A stretch of 5,997 nt of DNA from CAG-791 sp045117315 (GTDB lineage: Bacteria > Bacillota > Clostridia > Lachnospirales > Lachnospiraceae): assembly GCA_045117315.1 (NCBI GenBank), contig JBGUNJ010000080.1, forward strand, positions 1 through 5,997. The letters are read 5' to 3'. Each line of letters begins with the position of its first letter. Positions within the stretch are counted from its first letter, which is position 1. The translations under genes were made by a program, and so were the position numbers. Positions 1-4,947 of this stretch are shown here, piece after piece. The notes beneath the pieces were generated by a model, which was given only the letters and a program-made list of their open reading frames with translations, did no database searches and was not told the DNA's origin.

Positions 1-3
1 ACG

Positions 4-46
4 GCGTTCGCCCCATTCGCGAAGCGAATTCAGCATGGGCGAACGC
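4..46. repeat. Extragenic palindrome with nested hairpins
   Basis: Outer arms GCGTTCGCCC (4-13) and GGGCGAACGC (37-46) are perfectly complementary over 10 bp. Inside is a second hairpin, ATTCGC (15-20) and GCGAAT (24-29), around a GAA loop. The plan of an outer stem, a small inner hairpin and an asymmetric spacer matches that of the 56-bp repeat at 88-143, although the sequence differs. There is no T-tract on either side, so it is not a terminator. The visible structure is certain. That it belongs to a genome-wide repeat family is an inference. Confidence 0.75.
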
Positions 47-48
47 AA

Positions 49-86
49 GTTACTATTCACGCCCTCGATAGGGCGTGAATAGTAAC
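49..86. repeat. Perfect 17-bp inverted repeat with 4-nt loop
   Basis: GTTACTATTCACGCCCT (49-65) is the exact reverse complement of 70-86, with CGAT as the loop. It begins 3 nt after the palindrome at 4-46 and ends 2 nt before the 56-bp repeat, so several hairpins are stacked end to end. No T-run follows on either strand, so intrinsic termination is not supported. A perfect 17-bp stem in non-coding DNA suggests a dispersed palindromic element or a protein-binding site. Confidence 0.8.
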
Positions 87-87
87 G

Positions 88-143
88 CGGCCCGTGTCCG
101 CCGTAAGGCGGAAAAATACATTGCACGGGCCGTGTCATAAAAA
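88..143. repeat. 56-bp dispersed repeat, copy 1
   Basis: This copy is identical over all 56 bases to the one at 1443-1498. It has an outer stem CGGCCCGTG (88-96) and CACGGGCCG (124-132). Within it is an inner stem TCCGCC (97-102) and GGCGGA (107-112) with a GTAA loop. The element ends in CATAAAAA, and read on the minus strand those A residues become the T-tract of the adjoining terminator (139-188). No reading frame here looks coding. It resembles REP-type extragenic palindromes in style; its family identity is unknown to me. Confidence 0.85.
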
Positions 144-188
144 GCCCTTCACAATGGCCGCGGAGTTCCGGAACATTGAAAAGGGCTT
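139..188 (-). terminator. Second (distal) terminator behind the cytidylate kinase-like gene
   Basis: On the minus strand the arms at 181-188 and 142-149 (AAGCCCTT type) pair over 8 bp. A 2x2 internal loop follows, then CATTG/CAATG (174-178 with 152-156). The 3' arm runs into TTTTT (143-139). It lies 143 nt past the stop codon at 331 and behind another terminator at 201-226, so it looks like a back-up. Its T-tract is the first part of the 56-bp repeat. Confidence 0.7.
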
Positions 189-200
189 GGAAAGGCTCTG

Positions 201-226
201 AAAAAACTGATGAGCCGGGCTCACAG
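201..226 (-). terminator. First intrinsic terminator of the cytidylate kinase-like gene
   Basis: On the minus strand, CTG-TGAGC (226-219) pairs with GCTCA-CAG (215-207), with one bulged base at 210 and a 3-nt loop. Six T residues (206-201) follow immediately. It lies about 105 nt past the stop codon. A compact G+C-containing stem running straight into a T6 tract is the classic form of a Rho-independent terminator. Confidence 0.75.
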
Positions 227-330
227 ACTCTCATGTAAAAAGCTGGGCATCGCTTTGCGCCGCAGGCGCTCCCGCAATGGCAATGCTCCGGATTCGGAAT
301 CCCGCCCCGCGGCAGGCCTTCCTCAGGTCA
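227..330. other. 3' untranslated stretch with small hairpins
   Basis: This is the space between the kinase-like stop codon and its first terminator. It holds two small perfect stems: GCGCC/GGCGC (257-261 with 265-269) and GGATT/AATCC (290-294 with 298-302). Neither has a T-tract. I see no coding potential of its own; the plus-strand reading that starts at 277 mostly covers the antisense of the kinase-like gene. Confidence 0.5.
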
Positions 331-957
331 TTATTCCTGCTCGAGGATCTTCATGATAATGTCAACGCATGTGGGGATACTGATCTTTCCGGTATCAAAG
401 CAGATCGTATAATTATTGGCATTTCCCATTTCACGTCCCGTGTAGGTCTTATAGTAGGTCCTGCGCAGTTTATCGCGCTTTTCAATATATTTATCCAGAC
501 TGAAGTCTCCGTTCTCAGCGAGTTCAGCCGCGCGTTTCATCCGGTCCTTGACACTGGCAAACAGGAAAATGTTCAGGGCATCAATGCCTGCTTCCTTGAG
601 TATGAAATCCGCGCAGCGGCCAACGATGATACAGGGCGACTCCGCCAGCTCCAGGACGACCTGCTTCTGCGCCTCGAAAATATTGTCATATGAGCTGCTG
701 AAAGAAACTGCACTGTTCAGGAAAGAATTCAGCAATTTGTTGGGCGTGCTGAGATCTTCACTCTCATGTTCGACTTCTTCCACCTCATATCCACTCTTTT
801 CCGCAGTCTTTTTCACAAAATCCCTGTCATAATATGGGATCCCGAGACGATCGGAAAGTGCCTTTGCAAGAGAATTCCCCAGGGCTCCGTATTCTCTGCT
901 GATTGTGATCACAGGGTATTTCTTCTCAGCCTCCATTCCGGTTTTATTTTCCGGCAT
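331..957 (-). CDS. Cytidylate kinase-like family protein
   Basis: The 208-residue protein belongs to the cytidylate kinase-like P-loop family (PF13189 type), which resembles CMP kinase but whose substrate is generally unproven. Near the N-terminus ITISREYGALGNSLA (17-31) sits where the family has its nucleotide-binding loop, followed by LGIPYYDRD (38-46). Further on are CIIVGRCADFIL (109-120) and the lid-like region KRDKLRRTYYKTYTGREMG (160-178), which is rich in basic residues and ends in the typical YYxxYTG pattern. The usual GSGG in the loop is replaced by GALG, so catalytic activity is uncertain. The length is normal for the family. The start is fixed by AGGAGG at 964-969, six nt upstream. 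It is a single-gene unit with its own promoter, leader and tandem terminators. No signal peptide or membrane segment is visible, so it should be cytoplasmic. It should not be named cmk. Confidence 0.9.
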   Translation of the reverse strand: MPENKTGMEAEKKYPVITISREYGALGNSLAKALSDRLGIPYYDRDFVKKTAEKSGYEVEEVEHESEDLSTPNKLLNSFLNSAVSFSSSYDNIFEAQKQVVLELAESPCIIVGRCADFILKEAGIDALNIFLFASVKDRMKRAAELAENGDFSLDKYIEKRDKLRRTYYKTYTGREMGNANNYTICFDTGKISIPTCVDIIMKILEQE

Positions 958-1177
958 GATTCTCCTCCTCTTTATATTTTAATTACGCAGTGAAGTGCGA
1001 CCGGGGGGATGCGTCACACTGAAATTATCAGACCTCTGAATCCCGCCCCTGCCGGACCTGAATCTGACTGTCCGCAGAGACGGAATCAAGGATGCAAAGA
1101 TGCCCCGAAAAAAATAACTGTACTCCCCCTCGCCGGCATTTGTTTTTTGCCTGCATTTGTTTATCCAGAACACCTAT
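958..1177 (-). ncRNA. Structured 5' leader of the cytidylate kinase-like gene (candidate cis-regulatory RNA)
   Basis: The roughly 220-nt leader runs from the predicted transcription start to the ATG. Its main hairpin pairs 1087-1070 with 1057-1039: 18 base pairs, one bulged G at 1053 and a 12-nt loop. Four of the pairs are G-U wobbles that form only in the minus-strand RNA; on the plus strand they would be C-A mismatches. A second hairpin pairs 1019-1013 with 1001-995 (seven pairs, one G-U). Its 11-nt loop contains TCCCCC, complementary to GGGGGA at 1129-1124, so a 6-bp long-range contact or pseudoknot is possible. I do not recognise a known riboswitch class. Whether it regulates anything is an inference. 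Confidence 0.4.
964..969 (-). promoter_or_regulatory. Ribosome binding site of the cytidylate kinase-like gene
   Basis: AGGAGG in an A-rich context lies six nt before ATG 957. It decides the start over the in-frame ATG at codon 8. Confidence 0.85.
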
Positions 1178-1183
1178 TCAGAA

Positions 1184-1212
1184 ATTTTAATACACATTTT
1201 CGATTCTTACAA
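1184..1212 (-). promoter_or_regulatory. Sigma-A-type promoter for the cytidylate kinase-like gene
   Basis: On the minus strand TTGTAA (1212-1207) is a 4/6 match to the -35 box. It is followed by a 17-bp spacer and TAAAAT (1189-1184), a 5/6 match to the -10 box, in A+T-rich surroundings. The start would be near 1177. It is the best promoter match I found upstream of the gene; no competing match is evident closer to the ATG. Confidence 0.55.
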
Positions 1213-1336
1213 GGGAAAGAAATGGTATCTGAATCAGGAAGAGCAGGAAATCGGGTCAGTTTCCGCCGTTCCTGTCCAAAGAGCCAAAAACCTATGTACA
1301 AAAACCCCGTCAGGGACAAAAAATGGTCATAGCCGG

Positions 1337-1353
1337 CTTCCGCAAGACGGAAG
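1337..1353. repeat. Small perfect hairpin
   Basis: CTTCCG (1337-1342) pairs with CGGAAG (1348-1353) around a 5-nt loop. There is no T-tract. It lies inside the possible coding remnant, so it may be incidental. Confidence 0.4.
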
Positions 1354-1402
1354 AATTCATTACAGGGATCATGGCAATATGGCAGGGGCAGCCCTTCGAA
1401 TA

Positions 1403-1437
1403 GGGTAGAGGCGTCAATAATATGCCGCCCTCTACCC
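1403..1437. repeat. Hairpin next to repeat copy 2
   Basis: GGGTAGAG (1403-1410) pairs perfectly with CTCTACCC (1430-1437). The stem can be continued inward by G-C pairs across one bulge (1411-1413 with 1426-1429). It ends five bases before the 56-bp repeat. Its position matches that of the 17-bp palindrome beside copy 1, though the sequence is unrelated. No T-tract follows on either strand. Confidence 0.6.
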
Positions 1438-1442
1438 CTGAA

Positions 1443-1498
1443 CGGCCCGTGTCCGCCGTAAGGCGGAAAAATACATTGCACGGGCCGTGTCATAAAAA
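1443..1498. repeat. 56-bp dispersed repeat, copy 2
   Basis: This copy is identical to 88-143 and in the same orientation. Here the outer stem is one pair longer (ACGGCCCGTG with CACGGGCCGT), because the base before the repeat also pairs. The inner stem is CCGCC/GGCGG with a GTAA loop. Read on the minus strand it begins with the T-tract of the terminator at 1494-1543, the same arrangement as copy 1. The sequence identity ends at or near the T-tract on this side and just outside the outer stem on the other. Confidence 0.85.
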
Positions 1499-1543
1499 AC
1501 CGCCTGTGCGCCGGAAGCATCGCAGCGCTCCGTCCGCACAGGC
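1494..1543 (-). terminator. Intrinsic terminator of the four-gene operon
   Basis: On the minus strand GCCTGTGCG (1543-1535) pairs with CGCACAGGC (1510-1502) over 9 bp. There is an inner stem CGGA/TCCG (1532-1529 with 1515-1512). Two G residues follow, then TTTTTT (1499-1494). It lies 43 nt past the GNAT stop codon, which marks the end of the unit that begins with the CmpB-like gene. The T-tract overlaps repeat copy 2. Confidence 0.88.
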
Positions 1544-1586
1544 AGTAAAGTCATTCATTATACAATCATCTTCAAGACCGGTATCT

Positions 1587-2123
1587 TCAGCGGATCCATT
1601 TGTCCGTAAGTGTCGGTTCCGCATATCCCCAGTCTTCCAGGGCACTGTGGACGACCAGGGAAAAGCCGTTCTTTGTCAGCACATTGGCGGAAGCCCGGTT
1701 CTCGATCATGGTGCTGGCGGTTATGATCTCAATATCTGTTTCATTATACAGATAATCGACCATAATACCCAGTGCCTCTGTCGCGATCCCTTTTCCCCAG
1801 CATCGCTCCAGAAGCCTGTATCCCACGCTGATCTTGTGGATCGGATCCCGATATCCGTACATCTCGGCGAGCCCGCAGAATTCCCCGTCCGCGAATATCC
1901 CCAGGATAATGGACTCCTTCATGCAGATGTCGTAAAGATGACTGATCACATACCGGATATCCTCATACTGTTTTTCAAACAGAAATGTCGGCAGATACCT
2001 GTAGACCCGGGGGCTTCGGACAAGTTCCGAAAGGGATTCCTCATCCTGTAATCCCAGCGCTCTCAATTCGATCCGGCCCTTTTTAATAAATGGCACTTCT
2101 GAAAACAATTTCCGGCGGCTCAT
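1587..2123 (-). CDS. GNAT-family N-acetyltransferase (RimJ/RimL-like, Acetyltransf_3 type)
   Basis: The 178-residue protein should transfer an acetyl group from acetyl-CoA to an unknown amine; relatives act on ribosomal protein N-termini, antibiotics or small metabolites. IELRALGLQDEESLSELV (18-35) is the typical opening strand and helix. ILGIFADGEFCGLAEMYG (73-90) forms the central strands. VGYRLLERCWGKGIATEAL (100-118) contains the acetyl-CoA pyrophosphate-binding motif RCWGKGIA, and ENRASANVLTKNGF (141-154) is the classic C-terminal motif. An in-frame ATG at 2153 would add 10 residues, but only ATG 2123 has a good AGGAG site, at five nt, so I chose 2123. It starts 40 nt after the ABC1 stop codon and is last in the operon, just before a strong terminator. 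It is a soluble protein. The substrate cannot be read from the sequence. Confidence 0.9.
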   Translation of the reverse strand: MSRRKLFSEVPFIKKGRIELRALGLQDEESLSELVRSPRVYRYLPTFLFEKQYEDIRYVISHLYDICMKESIILGIFADGEFCGLAEMYGYRDPIHKISVGYRLLERCWGKGIATEALGIMVDYLYNETDIEIITASTMIENRASANVLTKNGFSLVVHSALEDWGYAEPTLTDKWIR

Positions 2124-2163
2124 CTCAGCTCCTGTAATTACACCTGTGGCCATGACCTGGCGG

Positions 2164-4287
2164 TCACTTCTTATACGTGAATATTCGCCTCAGGGCATAC
2201 AAGATCAGCGAAATGCCCAGAATCAGGATGATCACTGCGAAAAGAGGCATGCCGTTGGGAGTCACCGGTTTGATGTCGGTCTGGCACAGTCTGCAGCCGC
2301 CTGAAAACAGGACGCATCCGACTATGATCAGGATCACATCGTTGATCTTTTCGTTAAGCGCGTCAAGCAGATCATCATATCCGGTCAGTTCCAGATTGAT
2401 CTTCATCCTGCCCTTCATGATGTCATTGAGGGCATCGGCTGCCAGCTTGGGGAGCCTGGAAGCTTTCTTTCCGGCATCGAGGACTCCTCTTCCCAGGGCT
2501 ACGATCTCTTTTTCCAGAACAAAGGACCTCTTTACACGCTCCACAAGTTTATTGGAAACCAGTTCAAAAAGGTTCAGTCCGGGGCAGAGATGCTCCATGA
2601 CACCTTCAATAGTAAGGAAAGAGCGCGCCAGCATGGTATAACGGCCCGGCATCTCGATCTGATGTCTTTCCGCCAGTTCACAGACTTCCGTGAGCACTGC
2701 GGAAAAGTCGATATCGTTCAGGCTGGTGACATTCATATATTTTGTGCAGAAGGCTTCCAGATCATCTTTGAGCTTATTGCGGTCCGTCTGGCCTTTGCTG
2801 ATTCCAATCGTCATTACAGCGTTTACCATTGATTCGGAATCATTGCTCAGAAGGCCGACAACCAGATCCTGAATCGAATTCATATCCGTTTCGGTAATCT
2901 GGCCGATCATGCCGAAATCGATCCAGTAAACCTTGCCCTCACTGGCCATGATATTGCCCTGGTGAGGATCCGCATGGAAAATACCCACATCAAATACCTG
3001 ATGCAGATAACTGTCCACGATGTCCTTACCGGCCTCTTCGGGATCCAGCCCCTGCTTTACAAGTTCTTCCGTTTCGCCGATCGAGCAGCCGTCCACATAG
3101 GTCATCGTGAAAATGCGCTCAGTCGTCAGTTCGTCGATGACCTCAGGGCACGAGACATTTCCGTCCGCCAGAATGACGTCTCTGAAAAATCTGGTGTTGG
3201 CCGCTTCGATCCTGAAGTCCAGTTCTTCCTTGGTGACTTTTTCCAGCTCGTTGAGGATAGTGACCAAATCCATTGCATCGCTGTTTTTCCCGGACGATGA
3301 TCCTCCGCCCACAAGAGGAGCCAGCTTTTTCAGGAGCTCAATATCTTTTTCCATGATCTCAGCGATCAGAGGGCGCTGAACCTTTGTGACCACTTTTCTG
3401 CCGTCAAGCAGCACACCGTAGTGCACCTGTCCGATAGAGGCAGAACCGATGGGTTCATCTCTGAATTCGGAATAAATCTCATCGATTTTCTTTCCGGTCT
3501 CCACTTCGATGATAGCGCGCGCCACAGCGGGATCCAGCTCCTTGACACTCTGTCTGAGCTTTTCCAGTTCACGGCAATAGTTCGCCGGCAGCAGGTCTAA
3601 ACGGCTGGACATGATCTGGCCGATTTTGACATAGGTAGGACCCAGATCTTCCAGGGTCGTACGCAGTTCCACCGGTGTGATGCCATTGGCGTAAAAATTG
3701 TGTTTTGCCAGCACGGAAAGCATCTGCGCGCCGCGCTTTTTATCCTTCTTGCCCTTGTCTTTGATATCAAGATGCAGGAGTTTTTCCAGTTCAGGAGTCA
3801 TCTCCATGGGAGTGTGCGTGAACTGCGCCTTTATCTCCGCCAGCTCTTTCTGTATATCTTCTTTGCTGCGGGCAGGTGCCGCCTGTTCCGCGCCTGCTTC
3901 CCCGGAAGCTTCCGCAGAATCTTCCATAAAAGCTTCTTCAAAAGACTGACCCGCAGCCACCCTCTCAATCTTGTCTGCGAGAGACTGCAGCTCTTCTCTT
4001 ATTTCTTCCATCCAGTCATAGGTTCCGTGTTCCGCGGCTTTCGCTGCCGGAACTGCGGCCTGCTCTTCCGTGGTTTGAGCTGTAGGCTCGGAATCCTGCG
4101 CTTCGGTGTCCTGTACCTCTGCAGACTCCTCTGCGGGTTCGGTATCCTGCACCTTCGCGGTTTCCTCTGCAGGGTTAGTATCCTGCTCCTTTATGATGTT
4201 TTCTTCGGGATTGGCCTGCTGTGTCTGAACGGCTTTCTGATCGGCATTTCCCTGCGGATTATTGTGTTTTTTCTTTCTGTTTGACAT
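2164..4287 (-). CDS. ABC1/AarF/UbiB-family atypical kinase-like protein with long acidic N-terminal extension
   Basis: The 707-residue protein carries the full ABC1 (ADCK/UbiB) signature: KIGQ (221-224), the Ala/Ser nucleotide loop SASIGQVH (282-289), Lys302 in VVTKVQRP, EELDFRIEA (354-362), HADPHQGN (438-445) and the DFG triad (457-459). Family members are ATPases or atypical kinases linked to quinone or lipid metabolism at membranes. Two C-terminal hydrophobic segments (about 649-667 and 681-700) should form a membrane hairpin; the loop between them begins near C665-x-x-C668. Residues 1-165 are an unusual, mostly acidic, low-complexity extension with a 12-residue repeat starting QDT (35-46, 47-58, partial from 59). 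GGAGG at 4294-4298, inside the end of the DUF308 gene, sets the start. One base separates the two genes, which implies translational coupling. No ubiquinone genes are nearby, so ubiB would be an over-call; the substrate is unknown. Confidence 0.93.
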   Translation of the reverse strand: MSNRKKKHNNPQGNADQKAVQTQQANPEENIIKEQDTNPAEETAKVQDTEPAEESAEVQDTEAQDSEPTAQTTEEQAAVPAAKAAEHGTYDWMEEIREELQSLADKIERVAAGQSFEEAFMEDSAEASGEAGAEQAAPARSKEDIQKELAEIKAQFTHTPMEMTPELEKLLHLDIKDKGKKDKKRGAQMLSVLAKHNFYANGITPVELRTTLEDLGPTYVKIGQIMSSRLDLLPANYCRELEKLRQSVKELDPAVARAIIEVETGKKIDEIYSEFRDEPIGSASIGQVHYGVLLDGRKVVTKVQRPLIAEIMEKDIELLKKLAPLVGGGSSSGKNSDAMDLVTILNELEKVTKEELDFRIEAANTRFFRDVILADGNVSCPEVIDELTTERIFTMTYVDGCSIGETEELVKQGLDPEEAGKDIVDSYLHQVFDVGIFHADPHQGNIMASEGKVYWIDFGMIGQITETDMNSIQDLVVGLLSNDSESMVNAVMTIGISKGQTDRNKLKDDLEAFCTKYMNVTSLNDIDFSAVLTEVCELAERHQIEMPGRYTMLARSFLTIEGVMEHLCPGLNLFELVSNKLVERVKRSFVLEKEIVALGRGVLDAGKKASRLPKLAADALNDIMKGRMKINLELTGYDDLLDALNEKINDVILIIVGCVLFSGGCRLCQTDIKPVTPNGMPLFAVIILILGISLILYALRRIFTYKK

Positions 4288-4288
4288 C

Positions 4289-4849
4289 TCAATCCTCCCC
4301 CCTGTCTTTTCGAACCGGCCAGACCAGAATCAGCCGGATAATCCCAAGCGCAGCTGAAAAAAGGATTACTCCTCCAATCACTTTGACGAAAGAATGCGGT
4401 CTTGACCACCAGGGATTATTAAAAATTACGAGGCCTGACAAGAACAGCAGGAAGCTCAGCAGGAGAAGAAGGCCCCACCATTTTTTCCCGGAGCGCCGGG
4501 CATAAATCCAGGCATAGACAATACTATGTACGCCGTCGACCATCAGCAGGGTTCCGAACAGCACACTCAAAGCCCTCAGGATATCGTTACCTGACACCAG
4601 GATATAGATTCCAAGGAGTATCGCCAGTAAAGCAAAGATAAAAAGGATACAGTTGGACAGGTGCTTTGGACCACCGATAAACCCCCATACCATCACTGCT
4701 CCAAGAATAATGATCGCATATCCCAGGACATTCACCAGTGTGTAATCATACTCCGTGGGAATGATCAGCATCAAAAGGCCCAGCATCATCATTACAATCG
4801 ATGAAATGATTGTCTGCTGTCTCAGCCTGTCCAGTACTTCGAAAAGCAT
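4289..4849 (-). CDS. DUF308/HdeD-like six-helix membrane protein
   Basis: The 186-residue, strongly hydrophobic protein has six likely membrane helices at about 14-31, 37-57, 67-86, 90-116, 124-143 and 155-177. They form three helix pairs with short loops, the plan of the DUF308 family to which E. coli HdeD (acid resistance) belongs. LYILVSGNDILRALSVLFG-type spacing (the segment 81-99) and the basic loop ARRSGKKWW (117-125) fit this. No catalytic residues are evident, and the molecular function of most relatives is unknown. AGGAGG at 4859-4864 lies nine nt before the ATG. The gene follows the CmpB-like gene after a 79-nt gap and is coupled to ABC1 downstream, so its product may work at the membrane with the ABC1 protein; that link is inferred from order only. 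The C-terminus (KDRGED) is charged. Confidence 0.85.
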   Translation of the reverse strand: MLFEVLDRLRQQTIISSIVMMMLGLLMLIIPTEYDYTLVNVLGYAIIILGAVMVWGFIGGPKHLSNCILFIFALLAILLGIYILVSGNDILRALSVLFGTLLMVDGVHSIVYAWIYARRSGKKWWGLLLLLSFLLFLSGLVIFNNPWWSRPHSFVKVIGGVILFSAALGIIRLILVWPVRKDRGED

Positions 4850-4858
4850 ACAGATTTT

Positions 4859-4864
4859 CCTCCT
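4859..4864 (-). promoter_or_regulatory. Ribosome binding site of the DUF308 gene
   Basis: A perfect AGGAGG lies nine nt upstream of ATG 4849 and supports that start. Confidence 0.75.
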
Positions 4865-4877
4865 GTTACAAAATCAG

Positions 4878-4892
4878 GACCCGCTCCGGGTC
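4878..4892. repeat. Small hairpin between the CmpB-like and DUF308 genes
   Basis: GACCCG (4878-4883) pairs with CGGGTC (4887-4892) around a 3-nt loop. On the minus strand it is followed by CTGATTTTG, a weak T-run starting three nt late. It could be an inefficient terminator or an mRNA-processing stem that lowers expression of the downstream genes. I found no clear promoter in this 79-nt gap. Confidence 0.45.
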
Positions 4893-4921
4893 ATTTACTG
4901 TTTATTCAGACCTGTTTATGC

Positions 4922-4947
4922 CAGCTCTTTATGTCAGCTCTTTATGT
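4922..4947. repeat. Perfect 13-bp tandem duplication over the CmpB-like stop codon
   Basis: CAGCTCTTTATGT occurs twice back to back (4922-4934 and 4935-4947). In the minus-strand gene the upstream copy encodes the end of the protein (HKEL) and the TAA stop falls at the junction with the second copy. Because 13 is not a multiple of three, the duplication has probably changed the original C-terminal residues. Confidence 0.85.

Larger units (their letters stand above)
1157..1403 (+). pseudogene. Possible decayed coding remnant, unidentified
   Basis: Two adjoining plus-strand frames look more gene-like than the surroundings. Frame one, from about 1205, reads SYKGKKWYLNQEEQEIG. Near 1250 a shift of one frame would join it to a stretch ending VIAGFRKTEEFITGIMAIW, then QGQPFE and a TAG stop at 1401-1403. 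Codons in the second part favour G/C at the third position, as the confident genes do. No ribosome binding site or start codon is convincing, and I recognise no family. A minus-strand reading of the same bases (to 1161) is also open, so the coding signal could be chance. This is a low-confidence call. Confidence 0.2.

Noticed and set aside
1..143. CRISPR array or origin of replication
   Set aside because: The palindromes differ from one another, with no regular repeat-spacer pattern and no DnaA-box cluster.
958..1130. Manganese (yybP-ykoY) riboswitch, suggested by AGGGGGAGTA at 1130-1121 on the minus strand
   Set aside because: The other conserved segment (GCAAGACC-type) and the expected arrangement are missing, and the downstream gene is not a metal transporter.
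1009..1332. 107-residue plus-strand open frame
   Set aside because: It has no ribosome binding site, an atypical composition (many P, R, S, K) and no recognisable domain, and it overlaps the kinase promoter and leader.
88..1498. A transposon bounded by the two 56-bp repeats
   Set aside because: The repeats are direct copies, but the DNA between them encodes no transposase, only a cytidylate kinase-like protein. No target-site duplication is visible outside them.
1161..1520. 119-residue minus-strand open frame
   Set aside because: It starts inside the operon terminator, crosses the 56-bp repeat and two hairpins, and lacks a ribosome binding site. Some codon bias here probably mirrors the opposite strand.
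1422..2051. 209-residue plus-strand open frame
   Set aside because: It is antisense to the GNAT gene, which has clear motifs; it also runs through repeat copy 2 and the terminator.
2124..2153. Upstream ATG giving a 188-residue GNAT protein
   Set aside because: It has only a weak ribosome binding site, whereas ATG 2123 has AGGAG at good spacing and starts with a typical sequence.
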